NCBI RefSeq assembly: GCF_021172045.1
Contig: NZ_CP087164.1
Span: 3,782,001-3,846,000 of the forward strand
DNA: 64,000 nt
Source: Capillimicrobium parvum
GTDB lineage: Bacteria > Actinomycetota > Thermoleophilia > Solirubrobacterales > Solirubrobacteraceae
Direction: 5' to 3'
Positions 41,828-50,318 of this stretch are shown here, piece by piece. The number at the start of each line of letters is the position of its first letter. The stretch's first letter is position 1. The position numbers and the translations under genes were made by a program. Under the pieces are notes generated by a model, which was given only the letters and a program-made list of their open reading frames with translations, was not told the origin of the DNA and ran no database searches.

Positions 41828-42957
41828 CGCGGCCACACCCGGTCGGCCACCTCGACGACGAGCTCGAGCTTGCGCCACATGACCTCGCGGGCGTTCTCGT
41901 TGCCCTCGAAGAACGACGAGAATCCGCACTGCGGCGAGATCGCCAGCTGCTCGACGGGCAGGAAGCGCTGCGCCTCGTCCAGCTTGCGCAGCAGCTCGTC
42001 GGCGGTCTCGAGGCGCGACGACTGCGTCGAGACGAGCCCCATGACGACGACCTTGCCCTTCGGCACGAAGCGGATCGCGTCGAACCCGCCGGTGTGCGCC
42101 TCATCGTTCCACTCCATGAGGAAGCGGTCGTGCGGCAGCTCGTTGAACACGCGCTCGGCCACCGGGTCCAGCGCGCCGGTGACGATCGACTCCGACTTGA
42201 AGTTGCCGCGGCACATGTGGATGGCCGTCGTCACGTCGTCGGGGAGGCCGTCGAGCACCGCGGCGTCCGAGCGCAGTGCGTGGGCGAACGCCTTGTCCGA
42301 TTCGCTGGAGACCATCTGCCCGGCGTTCGGGTCCACGAGCGTCGTGTAGATCGGATAGTCGAACTGGACGTAGTCCGCGCCGGCGGCGACCGTCTCGCGG
42401 ACCATCTCGCGCTCGACGGCCACGACGTCGGCGATGAAGGCATACGCGTCGGGATAGACGTCTTCGGACCGTGCGTGGCCCTCCATGTGGTAGATCGACG
42501 GCGCCGGGATCGAGGCCTTCACCGGATGGTCGGTGAGCGTGCGCAGGTACTCCAGCTCGTCGGCCAGCGGGTTGCCCGTCTTCGTGATGCGGTCTGCGAC
42601 GAACGGCTCCATCGCGAAGATCGGATCGTCGTCGGCGGGAAGCGACTCGAGCCCCTTGACGCCGTCGTAGAGCGAGTTCAGGAAGTAGCCGCGGCGCATC
42701 TCGCCGTCGCCGACCACGTCGAGGCCGATCTCGAGCTGGCGAGCGACCGCCTCCCGCGTCGCCTCCGCCGCCGCCGCGCGCAGCGCGTGCAGGCGCTCGT
42801 CGCGCTCCGGCGGCACGAGCGTCTCCTGGGCGCTGATGCCGTCGTAGACCTCGCGGAAGAGCTCCATCAGCCGCGGGGGCTTGAGCAGGCTGCCGACCAT
42901 CTCGGCGCGCGGGACCTCGCGCGTCGTCCGGGCGGCCGTAAGGGGCGCCGTCGTCAT
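41824..42957 (-). CDS. MetE C-terminal-domain-like zinc methyltransferase, copy 3
   Basis: 377 residues. Zinc site intact: IHMCRGN, LMEWNDEA, SPQCGFSS. EMVGSLLKPPRLMELF is the first strand and helix. Leads a two-gene unit with copy 2. The upstream gap to the divergent small gene at 43036 is only 78 bp and contains a weaker copy of the recurring operator-like element. A tandem of two such single-domain proteins could form a heterodimer, in place of the two-domain MetE. Confidence 0.8.
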   Translation of the reverse strand: MTTAPLTAARTTREVPRAEMVGSLLKPPRLMELFREVYDGISAQETLVPPERDERLHALRAAAAEATREAVARQLEIGLDVVGDGEMRRGYFLNSLYDGVKGLESLPADDDPIFAMEPFVADRITKTGNPLADELEYLRTLTDHPVKASIPAPSIYHMEGHARSEDVYPDAYAFIADVVAVEREMVRETVAAGADYVQFDYPIYTTLVDPNAGQMVSSESDKAFAHALRSDAAVLDGLPDDVTTAIHMCRGNFKSESIVTGALDPVAERVFNELPHDRFLMEWNDEAHTGGFDAIRFVPKGKVVVMGLVSTQSSRLETADELLRKLDEAQRFLPVEQLAISPQCGFSSFFEGNENAREVMWRKLELVVEVADRVWPR

Positions 42958-42980
42958 GTGCCCATCATACGGACGCCTAA

Positions 42981-42995
42981 TGTCGATATGCGGAT
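42981..42995. promoter_or_regulatory. operator-like element (regulon motif), site 4
   Basis: TGTCGATATGCGGAT, a weaker copy (one change in the core) between the MetE-like pair and the divergent 90-residue gene. Confidence 0.4.
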
Positions 42996-43035
42996 TTCGG
43001 TAGCGTCCCTCGCACGCAACGCGAGGGAGGTCGGG

Positions 43036-43308
43036 ATGTCTGACGTTGTGGAGAAGATGGCGGCGCATTTCGCACCGCCGGACCTGCGGGATCGGGTCGC
43101 CGCCGTGCTCGAGAAGGCGGGCAGGACGCCGCCGGACGCCACGGTCGAGGACCTGGCGGGCCTGGTCCAGTGGCAGGAGGAGACGATCGAGGGCCTCGAC
43201 ATCTTCCCGCTCGTCGGCGAGCAGACGCTCGCCATGGCCGAGAACAGCGTCAAGGACATGCAGGCCGGTTCGGTCGGGATCTTCGAGGCGGTGCTGTGCA
43301 GGCCGTGA
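43036..43308 (+). CDS. small hypothetical protein, 90 aa
   Basis: Begins MSDVVEKMAAHFAPPDL at an ATG with GAGGGAGGTCGGG upstream. Mostly helical by eye, acidic, no membrane segment. A stretch reading QWQEETIEGLDIFPLVGEQTLAMAEN suggests a helical bundle. Divergent from the MetE-like pair across 78 bp with an operator-like site, so it may be a small accessory protein of that system. I do not recognise the family. Confidence 0.6.
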   Translation: MSDVVEKMAAHFAPPDLRDRVAAVLEKAGRTPPDATVEDLAGLVQWQEETIEGLDIFPLVGEQTLAMAENSVKDMQAGSVGIFEAVLCRP

Positions 43309-43316
43309 GACGCCGG

Positions 43317-43351
43317 AAGCCGCCGCGACGGGCCCGCCGCAGCGGCGGCTT
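43317..43351. terminator. bidirectional terminator-like hairpin
   Basis: AAGCCGCCGC (43317-43326) and GCGGCGGCTT (43342-43351) are perfect 10-bp arms, following the plus-strand small gene by 8 bp. A second hairpin, CCCGGCGC (43367-43374) with GCGCCGGG (43391-43398), faces the convergent binding-protein gene. Confidence 0.65.
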
Positions 43352-43420
43352 GTATCGCGGCCGCGGCCCGGCGCCCGAGCATGAGCCCGAGCGCCGGGAG
43401 AATAGGAGCGGGTCAGTCGA

Positions 43421-44491
43421 TCAACCGGGGCGCTCGGCGCCCCACTCCGGCTTGAACTGCGACACCGTCGCCTTCGTGACCAACGACGGCGTGTCGATCT
43501 CGAGGGCGTTGACGGACTGAGGGTCGACCTTCTCGCCGTTGACCGCCTGGACCACCATCCGGCCGGCCGCCTCGCCGTGCTGCAGCGGCCAGTTGGCGAC
43601 GGTTCCGAACATCGTCCCGTCGGCGATCGCCTTCGCGCCCAGGCGGCTGCCGCCGCTGCCGATCAGCTTGACCCGGCCGAGCTTGCCCGCCTGCTTGAGC
43701 GCCGGCACCACCGCGAGCGCCTGCGAGTCGGCCGCCGACACGAACACCTGCGCGTCCGGATGCGCGCTCAGCGCATCGGGGAAGGCCTTGGCGATCATGC
43801 TCGGGTCGTACTGGCCGACTACCGTCTGAACGACGTCGGCGCCGGGGACGTCCTTCTTCACGGTATCGATGACCTGGTTGGTGACCGGGTCGTCGGGCGT
43901 GGCCACCTCGCCGATGATCTTGCAGGGGTCCTGCCCCTTGCAGGCTTCGGCCGTGAGCCCCGCGATCTTCTTCGCGTTCTGCGAGGTCGGGAAGCCGACG
44001 ACGCCGACGACGCCCTCGACCTGCGGGTCCATCCGCTCGGTCGACGTGCCGACCTGGATCTCGATGGTCACGACCGGGATCCCGGCCGCTTGGGCGGCCT
44101 TCACACACGGCACGCCGGTGGGGGCGGTGACCGGCGCGATCACGATGCCGTTGTAGCGACCGCTGGAGATCGCGTCCTGGCACTGCTGCGTCATCTTCTG
44201 CGGGTCGAAGTTCGCGTTGAACACCGTCACGCTGCCGCCGTCCGGCTCGACGGCCTTCTTGACGCCGTCGACCTCGACCGACACGTAGTCGTTCATGGCG
44301 TACGTCACGTACGCCACCTTCGCCGGCTTGCCGCCGGACGAGACGGTGGTCGAGGCTCCCGTGCTCGCGGCCGTGCCGCTCCCGGTCGCCGCCGACGTCG
44401 ACGAGTCGCCGCCGCTCGAGCCGCACCCGGCGGCCGTCAGCGCGACGGCCCCCAGCATCGCGCCGAGCGCGAGCACCCTTGAACTCCTCAT
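43421..44491 (-). CDS. ABC solute-binding lipoprotein, paralogue 1 of 4
   Basis: 356 residues. Lipobox LTAAGC ends the signal peptide, then a Gly/Ser/Thr linker and a Peripla_BP_4 fold starting KVAYVTYAMNDYV. Paralogue signatures: TVFNANFDPQKMTQQCQDA, AFPDALSAHPDAQVF, GSGGSRLGAKAIADGT and PEWGAER at the C-terminus. ATG at 44491 has GGAGGGAGAGG before it. Adjacent to a second, very similar binding protein and close to a permease and ATPase, but with its own operator-like site. Probably captures an aromatic or other catabolic substrate for the shared importer. Confidence 0.9.
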   Translation of the reverse strand: MRSSRVLALGAMLGAVALTAAGCGSSGGDSSTSAATGSGTAASTGASTTVSSGGKPAKVAYVTYAMNDYVSVEVDGVKKAVEPDGGSVTVFNANFDPQKMTQQCQDAISSGRYNGIVIAPVTAPTGVPCVKAAQAAGIPVVTIEIQVGTSTERMDPQVEGVVGVVGFPTSQNAKKIAGLTAEACKGQDPCKIIGEVATPDDPVTNQVIDTVKKDVPGADVVQTVVGQYDPSMIAKAFPDALSAHPDAQVFVSAADSQALAVVPALKQAGKLGRVKLIGSGGSRLGAKAIADGTMFGTVANWPLQHGEAAGRMVVQAVNGEKVDPQSVNALEIDTPSLVTKATVSQFKPEWGAERPG

Positions 44492-44537
44492 GGCCTCTCC
44501 CCTCCTCGCCTCCCGGTCCGGCCGACCACCGGACGGA

Positions 44538-44552
44538 GTACGAATATCGGAC
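44538..44552. promoter_or_regulatory. operator-like element (regulon motif), site 5
   Basis: GTACGAATATCGGAC, reverse complement GTCCGATATTCGTAC, a strong copy 46 bp upstream of the binding protein at 44491. A further palindromic core CGATATCG lies at 44569-44576. Confidence 0.58.
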
Positions 44553-44616
44553 ATACTTGTCCGCTAGACGATATCGGCGGCCCTCATGCAGCGCAACCGC
44601 GAACCGTCAGAACGAT

Positions 44617-44646
44617 CGATGCCCGGGCAGCCTTGCCCGGGCATCG
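44617..44646 (-). terminator. terminator-like hairpin after binding-protein gene
   Basis: CGATGCCCGGGCA (44617-44629) and TGCCCGGGCATCG (44634-44646) pair perfectly over 13 bp with a 4-nt loop, 24 bp beyond the stop at 44671. This separates the two binding-protein transcripts. Confidence 0.7.
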
Positions 44647-44670
44647 GTCACTGCAAGATGCGGCTGAGGC

Positions 44671-45726
44671 TCAACTGCTGGGACGCTCCGCGCCCCACTC
44701 GGCCTTGAACTGGTCCACGTTGTCCTTCGTCAGCAGCAGCGGCTGGTCGATCTCCAGGCCGTTGACGCCCTTCGGATCCACGGTCTCGCCGTTGACCGCC
44801 TGGGTCAGCATCTTGCCCGCGATCTCGCCCTGCTGCTCGGGCCAGTTGCCGATCGTGCCGAACAGCGTCCCGTCCGCGATCGCCTTGGCGCCGAGGCGGC
44901 TGCCGCCGTTGCCCACCAGCTTGATCTTGCCGAGCTTGCCCGCCTGCTTGAGCGCCGGGACGACCGCCAGCGCCTGCGAGTCCGCCGCCGACACGAAGAC
45001 CTGCGCGTCCGGATGGGCGCTCAGCGCGTCCGGGAACGCCTTCGCGATCACGCTCGGGTCGTACTGCCCCGAGATCGTCTGCACGACGTCCGCGTTGGGC
45101 ACGTCCTTCTTGACCGCGTCGATCGCGGCGTTGGTCAGCGGATCGTTCGGCGTCGCGACCTCCGCGATGATCTTGCACGGATCCAGGCCCTTGCACGCCT
45201 GGGTCGTGATCCCCGCGACGGCCTTCGCGTTCGCCGACACCGGGATCGTCACCACGCCCACGACGCCGTCGACCTGCGGGTTGATGTCCTCTGTGGACTT
45301 GCCCGTCTGCGTCTCGATCGTCGCCACCGGGATGCCCTCCGCCTTCGCGGCCGTCACGCACGGCACGCCCGTCGGCGGCGTGACCGTGGCGAGCAGGATC
45401 GCGTTGTAGCGCCCGCTGCTCACGGCGTCCTGGCACTGCTGCGTGAGCTTCTGCGGATCGAAGTTCGCGTTGAACACCGTCACGCTGCCGCCGCCGGGGC
45501 CGACCACGCTCTTGACGCCCTGCTTCTCGGCCTCGACGTAGTCGGTCAGCGCGTACGTCAGGTAGGCGACGTTCACCGGCTCGCCCCCGGACGAGCCCGT
45601 GCTCGCCGCGGTCGAGCCGGTGGACGGCGTCGAGGTCGTCGAGCTGCCGTCGTCCGAGCCGCAGCCGGCGGCGAGCGCCGCCGCGGCGATCACCGCCGCG
45701 AGCCCGAGCGCGCGTGGGTACCTCAT
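44671..45726 (-). CDS. ABC solute-binding lipoprotein, paralogue 2 of 4
   Basis: 351 residues, lipobox LAAGC and Ser/Thr-rich linker, Peripla_BP_4 fold. Nearly the same signatures as the neighbour at 43421: TVFNANFDPQKLTQQCQDA, AFPDALSAHPDAQVF, GNGGSRLGAKAIADGT, AEWGAERP. Lies 88 bp downstream of the permease gene, so it is probably the permease's cognate binding protein in an ATPase-permease-binding protein order. No operator-like element in the 88-bp gap, consistent with read-through from upstream. Confidence 0.9.
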   Translation of the reverse strand: MRYPRALGLAAVIAAAALAAGCGSDDGSSTTSTPSTGSTAASTGSSGGEPVNVAYLTYALTDYVEAEKQGVKSVVGPGGGSVTVFNANFDPQKLTQQCQDAVSSGRYNAILLATVTPPTGVPCVTAAKAEGIPVATIETQTGKSTEDINPQVDGVVGVVTIPVSANAKAVAGITTQACKGLDPCKIIAEVATPNDPLTNAAIDAVKKDVPNADVVQTISGQYDPSVIAKAFPDALSAHPDAQVFVSAADSQALAVVPALKQAGKLGKIKLVGNGGSRLGAKAIADGTLFGTIGNWPEQQGEIAGKMLTQAVNGETVDPKGVNGLEIDQPLLLTKDNVDQFKAEWGAERPSS

Positions 45727-45814
45727 GGTCGTTCCCCCTCGATGGTTCTGGTGTGCAGGCGAGCGTCAGGGCCGCCCGTCCAAAGGCCCGTCCCGTAACG
45801 AGCCACTTGGTGGA

Positions 45815-46810
45815 TCAGGCTCGGCGGCGCGTCCAGGCGTCGGCGCCCACGGCGACGAGGATGATCGTGCCGCTGACGATCTGCTGGTACAGCGGGTCGA
45901 CGCCGAGCAGGTTGAAGCCGTTGGAGATGACGGCGAGGATGGCCACCCCGACCATCGTGCGCCAGATGGCGCCTTCGCCGCCGAAGACGCTGTTGCCGCC
46001 GATGAGGATCGCGGCGAGCGCGTCGAAGATGATGTTCGCCCCGGTCGTGGCGCTGACCGACAGGCTGCGCGCGGCGACGATGAGGCCGGCCGCCGCGGCG
46101 ACGCCGCCCGACAGCACGTAGGTGAGCGTCTTGATCCGCGCCACGGGCAGGCCCGAGAGGCGCGCCGCCGCGGGGTTGCCGCCCAGGCCGAAGACGGCGC
46201 GGCCGAAGACGGTCCAGTTCAACAGGAAGCCGCAACCGAGCGCGACGGCGACGAGGATCCAGCTCGAGAGGTGGAACCCGAGCACGTCGGTGTTCGCAAC
46301 GTTGGCGAACGACGGGTCGTTGACGAGCACCAGTCCCGAGCCGCTGATCGCCACCGCCATGCCGCCGTAGGCGATCATCGTGCCGAGCGTCGCGACGAAG
46401 TCGTTGATGCGCCCCACCGTGCAGAGCAGTCCGTTGACGAGACCCAGGCCGCAGCCGACGAGGACGCCCACGACGATGCCAACGAGCGGGCTCGCGTCGT
46501 TGCTGGTCTTCACGCCGATGATGGCGGACACCGCGAAGATCGCCCCGGCCGACAGGTCGAAGCCGCCGGCGATGATGACGATCGTGCCGGCCACCGCGAT
46601 CAGCCCGGTGGCGACGGCGCCGTCCAACACGTTCTTCAGGTTGTTGACCGTCATGAACGTGTCCGTGCTGATCCAGAGGGCGATGATCAGCGCGACGAGG
46701 AAGACGACGATGCCGTAGTCGCGCAGGTTGGAGAGCTGCAGCGCCGGGTGGCGCCGGGCGGCGGTCGCCGCGTCCGGCGTGGCAGGCGTCGCCGAGGTGG
46801 CGTCGGTCAT
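45815..46810 (-). CDS. ABC transporter permease, RbsC type
   Basis: 331 residues with about 9-10 membrane segments, signatures IIAGGFDLSAGAIFAVSA and GLGGNPAAARLSGLP as in ribose-type permeases. ATG at 46810 lies 85 bp after the ATPase stop; the gap holds an operator-like site, so the permease and the binding protein may have their own promoter. It is the only permease for the four related binding proteins in this part of the window. Confidence 0.9.
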   Translation of the reverse strand: MTDATSATPATPDAATAARRHPALQLSNLRDYGIVVFLVALIIALWISTDTFMTVNNLKNVLDGAVATGLIAVAGTIVIIAGGFDLSAGAIFAVSAIIGVKTSNDASPLVGIVVGVLVGCGLGLVNGLLCTVGRINDFVATLGTMIAYGGMAVAISGSGLVLVNDPSFANVANTDVLGFHLSSWILVAVALGCGFLLNWTVFGRAVFGLGGNPAAARLSGLPVARIKTLTYVLSGGVAAAAGLIVAARSLSVSATTGANIIFDALAAILIGGNSVFGGEGAIWRTMVGVAILAVISNGFNLLGVDPLYQQIVSGTIILVAVGADAWTRRRA

Positions 46811-46827
46811 CCCTGGTGTCCCATGTA

Positions 46828-46842
46828 GTTCGTTATTCGGAC
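46828..46842. promoter_or_regulatory. operator-like element (regulon motif), site 6
   Basis: GTTCGTTATTCGGAC, 18 bp upstream of the permease start. It differs from consensus only in the A-to-T after TTCG. Confidence 0.5.
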
Positions 46843-46895
46843 TGACTTGTTCGGAACATTATCAGCGGACCTCGGACGGCGCAAAGCCGAGGCGT

Positions 46896-48413
46896 TCACG
46901 CGGCGACCTCGGTGCCGAAGGCGGCGGCCAGGACGGTCTCCTCATCGGCCTCGTCGTGGGGCAACTCCGCGACGAGGCGGCCGCGGCGCATGACGAGCAC
47001 GCGGTGGGCCAGGCCGAGCACCTCCTCGAGCTCGCTCGAGACGACCAGCAGGGCCATGCCCTCGGCCGCGAGCGACACGATGAGGTCGTAGAGCGCGCGC
47101 TTGGCGCCGACGTCGACGCCGCGGGTCGGCTCGTCGATGAGCATCACGCGCGGGTTGCCCATCAGGCACTTGGCGAAGAGCACCTTCTGCTGGTTGCCGC
47201 CCGACAGGCTCCAGATCGGCGCATCGGCCCCGCTGGTGCGTACGTCGAGATCGGCCATCAGCTTCGCGACCGCGGCCTTCTCGCGGTCGCGGCGCATGAG
47301 CCCGCCCGAGCTGACGTCGTCCAGATGCGAGATCACCGTGTTGTCGGCCACCGAGCGCACCATCACGAGCCCGTCGTCCTTGCGACTCTCGGGCAGCAGC
47401 ACGAGCCCGTTGGCGATCGACCTGCGCGGCGACCGCGAGCGAACACGCTTGCCGTCGAGCAGGACTTCGCCCGACGAGACCCGGTCGGCGCCGAACACCG
47501 CCCGCAGCACCTCGGACCGGCCGCTGCCGATCAACCCGGCCATCCCCACGATCTCCCCCGGCCGCAGCGTGAAGCTCACGTCCTCGAACCGGCCCGGCGC
47601 GCACAGATCACGCACCTCCAGCACCGGCTCCGCCGATTGATCGCACAGCTTGCGCTCCGGGAAGTTCAGCTCCAGCGACCGCCCCAGCATCCCTCGTACC
47701 AGCGACGCCTCGGTCTCCTGCGCCGACGGCTTCGTGCTCACGTGCAGCCCGTCGCGCATGACGGTCACCGTGTCGGAGACCTGCAGCACCTCCTGCAGGA
47801 AGTGCGAGATGTACAGGATCGTCGTCCCGCCGTCGCGCAGCCCCCAGATGATCTCGTAGAGCTGCTCGGCCTCGACCTGCGTCAACGGCGCCGTCGGCTC
47901 GTCCATGATGATCAGGTCCGCGTCGCGCGCGATCGCCCGCAGGATCTCGACCTTCTGCTGCTCGGCGACCCGCAGCGCCCCGACCGGCACGTCACGCGGC
48001 AGCCCGAACCCGGTGCGGTCGATGAGCTCCTTGAAGCGCGCCCGCTGCGCGCGCAGGTTCAGCACCCCGCCGCGCCGCGACTCCACCCCCAGGAACACGT
48101 TGTCCATCACCGACCGAGCCGGCACCATCGCCAGCTCCTGATCGATCATCGCGATCCCCGCCGCCAGCGCCTGGCGCGGCGAATGGAAGTGCACCGGCTC
48201 GCCGTTGACCAGCAGCTCGCCCGCGCTCGGCGTGATCACCCCGGCGATCATCTTGCTCACCGTCGACTTGCCCGCGCCGTTCTCGCCCACGATCGCATGC
48301 ACCGACCCGCGGGCGATCGACAGGCTCACATCACGAACCGCCTGCACGCCGCCGTAGTTCTTCGATACGCCGCGCAGCTCGACGTGTGTCCGATCCGCCG
48401 CGTCGCCGCTCAT
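46896..48413 (-). CDS. ABC transporter ATP-binding protein, RbsA/MglA type
   Basis: 505 residues, two fused nucleotide-binding domains. Domain 1: GENGAGKST, LIIMDEPTAPL. Domain 2: GLIGSGRSE (degenerate Walker A), LSGGNQQKVLFAK and LIDEPTRGVDVG with the normal glutamate. ATG at 48413 chosen with AAAGGA upstream; the frame extends further but without features. Divergent from a TetR gene, with an operator-like site in the 142-bp gap. Energises the permease at 45815-46810. Confidence 0.92.
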   Translation of the reverse strand: MSGDAADRTHVELRGVSKNYGGVQAVRDVSLSIARGSVHAIVGENGAGKSTVSKMIAGVITPSAGELLVNGEPVHFHSPRQALAAGIAMIDQELAMVPARSVMDNVFLGVESRRGGVLNLRAQRARFKELIDRTGFGLPRDVPVGALRVAEQQKVEILRAIARDADLIIMDEPTAPLTQVEAEQLYEIIWGLRDGGTTILYISHFLQEVLQVSDTVTVMRDGLHVSTKPSAQETEASLVRGMLGRSLELNFPERKLCDQSAEPVLEVRDLCAPGRFEDVSFTLRPGEIVGMAGLIGSGRSEVLRAVFGADRVSSGEVLLDGKRVRSRSPRRSIANGLVLLPESRKDDGLVMVRSVADNTVISHLDDVSSGGLMRRDREKAAVAKLMADLDVRTSGADAPIWSLSGGNQQKVLFAKCLMGNPRVMLIDEPTRGVDVGAKRALYDLIVSLAAEGMALLVVSSELEEVLGLAHRVLVMRRGRLVAELPHDEADEETVLAAAFGTEVAA

Positions 48414-48489
48414 CGCCAGGTCCTTTCCCCTCTCTCCGACCGCCGCGCCGCGCGGCAGTTGCAGGATGCTACCGGAATCGAACACGGTA

Positions 48490-48504
48490 CAACGATATTC
48501 GACC
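48490..48504. promoter_or_regulatory. operator-like element (regulon motif), site 7
   Basis: CAACGATATTCGACC, with the full CGATATTCG core, between the ATPase gene and the divergent TetR gene. Confidence 0.52.
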
Positions 48505-48555
48505 ACCGGTCGGCGGACCGCCGTCCGCGTGAGACCGGGCTACCGTCTCCGGGCG

Positions 48556-49119
48556 ATGGAGCAGACCGCCGGCCCGCGCCGCCGCCGCTACGACCCCGCC
48601 CGCCGCGAGCGCATCGCCGCCGCCGCGATCCGGGTCATAGCACGCGACGGCATCGACGGCCTGACGCACCGCGCCGTGGCGAAGGAGGCCGACGTGCCGC
48701 TCGGCTCCACGAGCTACCACTTCGGCGACATGGACGAGCTGCTGCGCAGCGCGGTGGAGCTCGCCGAGGCGCTGAACCGCGACGTGTTGACCGAGATCCT
48801 CGAGCGCCTCGAGCCTGAGCGCGACCTCGCCGCCGCGATGGCGGGGCTGGTCGAGGAGCTCACGGTGCGCCAGCGCGAGCAGCTGATGCTCGACTACGAG
48901 CTGTTCCTGGCGGCGCGTCGGCGCCCGAACCTGCGCGAGGCCGCGCGCCGCTGGGTGGACGACGGCCGTGCGCTCGTCCGCCGCTTCACGGCCGACGACA
49001 TCACCGCGGACACCGTCTCCCAGGTGTTCGAGGGGCTGCTCGTCCACGCCGTCGTGCTCGGCGAGCCACTCGAGGCGGCGCGAGTCGAGCCGCTCTTCCG
49101 GCGCGCGCTGGCCGGTTGA
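48556..49119 (+). CDS. TetR-family regulator
   Basis: 187 residues, helix-turn-helix in RVIARDGIDGLTHRAVAKEADVPLGSTSYHFGDMDELL. Much like the TetR protein at 57889-58446 (same GLTHRAVA and PLGST motifs), so they are paralogues. Divergent from the ABC ATPase gene; may repress it, or share the region with the IclR-type site at 48490. Start ATG 48556 is preceded by no strong ribosome binding site. Confidence 0.86.
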   Translation: MEQTAGPRRRRYDPARRERIAAAAIRVIARDGIDGLTHRAVAKEADVPLGSTSYHFGDMDELLRSAVELAEALNRDVLTEILERLEPERDLAAAMAGLVEELTVRQREQLMLDYELFLAARRRPNLREAARRWVDDGRALVRRFTADDITADTVSQVFEGLLVHAVVLGEPLEAARVEPLFRRALAG

Positions 49120-49143
49120 CCGCCGCGAGGGGACGGCGGTCAA
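49116..49143. terminator. bidirectional terminator-like hairpin
   Basis: TTGACCGCCG (49116-49125) and CGGCGGTCAA (49134-49143) pair perfectly over 10 bp with an 8-nt loop. It overlaps the TetR stop codon and faces the convergent binding-protein gene at 49160. Confidence 0.65.
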
Positions 49144-49159
49144 CCGGGCCGCTTCTCGC

Positions 49160-50215
49160 CTACTCGGAGCGCTCGGCGCCCCACTCGGGCGTGAAGTCCT
49201 TCACGCTCTCCTTGGTGATGTAGAGCGGCGTGTCGAGCTTCAGCGCGTCGACCGAGCTCGGATCGATCGTCTCGCCGTTGACCGCCTCGTCGGCCATCTT
49301 GCCGGCCGTCTCGCCCATCTGGGCGGGGTAGTTGCCGGCGGTGCCGAATAGCGTGCCGTCGGCGACGGCCTTCGCGCCGAGCCGGCTGCCTCCGTTACCG
49401 ATCAGCTTGACCTTGCCCAGCTTGCCCGCCTGCTTGAGCGCGGGCATGACGGCCAGCGCCTGCGAGTCCGACGCGGAGAGGAAGACGTTCGCGTCGGGGT
49501 GGGCGCTCAGCGCATCCGGGAACGCCTTGGCGATGACGCTCGGGTCGTACATGCCGGCGAGCTTCTGGACGATGTCGACGTTCGGCAGCTTCTCCTGCAC
49601 CATCTTCGGGACCTGGTTGGTGAAGTAGTCGCTCGGTGTCGCGACCTCCACGATGACCTTGCACGGGTCCAGGCCCTCGCACGCCTGCTTGGTGATCTCC
49701 GTCATCGCCTCGGCGTTTCCGACCGGCCCGATCAGCACCGAGCCGACCACGCCCTCGACCTGCGGCTTGATGTCGTTCGGGTCCTTGCCCACGACGCCTT
49801 CGATGTTGACGACGGGGATGTTCGCGGCCTTGGCCGCCGCCACACAGGGAATCCCCGTCGCGGGATCCACCGGAGCCAGGACGATCACGTTGTAGCGTCC
49901 GCTCTGGACCGCGTCCTGGCACTGCTTGATCTGCTTCTGCGGGTCGAACCCGGCGTTGAAGATCGTCGCGCTGCCGCCGCCTGACTCCGCGGCCTTCTTG
50001 ACTCCGCCGAGCTCGGCCTGGATGAAGTCGTTGTCGGAGTAGCTGATGTAGGCGACCTTCGCCGCCTTGCCGCCGCCGCCCGTCGTCGCGGCGCCGGTCG
50101 CCACGCCGCCGGTGCTGCCGGTCGAGCCGCCGTCGTCGCTCGATCCGCAGCCGACGCCGACGGCGGCGATCGCCAGCGCCGCCCCGATCGCCAGCAGATG
50201 TCCCGTCCGTGTCAT
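49160..50215 (-). CDS. ABC solute-binding lipoprotein, paralogue 3 of 4
   Basis: 351 residues; lipobox VGVGC, then a Gly/Ser/Thr linker. Shares IFNAGFDPQKQIKQCQDAVQ, AFPDALSAHPDANVF, GNGGSRLGAKAVADGT and PEWGAERSE with the paralogues at 43421, 44671 and 63495. ATG 50215 has GGAGGGG. No permease or ATPase of its own, so it presumably feeds the importer at 45.8-48.4 kb. Divergent from an HpaB-type oxygenase over a 103-bp region with one operator-like site and two other palindromes. Confidence 0.9.
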   Translation of the reverse strand: MTRTGHLLAIGAALAIAAVGVGCGSSDDGGSTGSTGGVATGAATTGGGGKAAKVAYISYSDNDFIQAELGGVKKAAESGGGSATIFNAGFDPQKQIKQCQDAVQSGRYNVIVLAPVDPATGIPCVAAAKAANIPVVNIEGVVGKDPNDIKPQVEGVVGSVLIGPVGNAEAMTEITKQACEGLDPCKVIVEVATPSDYFTNQVPKMVQEKLPNVDIVQKLAGMYDPSVIAKAFPDALSAHPDANVFLSASDSQALAVMPALKQAGKLGKVKLIGNGGSRLGAKAVADGTLFGTAGNYPAQMGETAGKMADEAVNGETIDPSSVDALKLDTPLYITKESVKDFTPEWGAERSE

Positions 50216-50235
50216 CCGTCCCACCCCTCCATATA

Positions 50236-50250
50236 GTTCGTTTTTCGGTC
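50236..50250. promoter_or_regulatory. operator-like element (regulon motif), site 8
   Basis: GTTCGTTTTTCGGTC, similar to site 6; 21 bp upstream of the binding protein start. Confidence 0.45.
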
Positions 50251-50261
50251 TGCGGTGTTCG

Positions 50262-50274
50262 TGGTACGGTACCA
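50262..50274. promoter_or_regulatory. palindrome TGGTAC-G-GTACCA
   Basis: Perfect 6-bp arms around one base in the divergent region before the HpaB-type oxygenase gene. A candidate repressor site distinct from the recurring element. Confidence 0.4.
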
Positions 50275-50278
50275 ACGC

Positions 50279-50296
50279 TATGGACGGGTGTCCATA
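50279..50296. promoter_or_regulatory. palindrome TATGGAC-N4-GTCCATA
   Basis: Perfect 7-bp arms, 22 bp before the ATG at 50319. It could be an operator or, in the transcript, a small hairpin near the ribosome binding site GGAGAGG. Confidence 0.45.
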
Positions 50297-50318
50297 GGAC
50301 TACTCACGGAGAGGATCG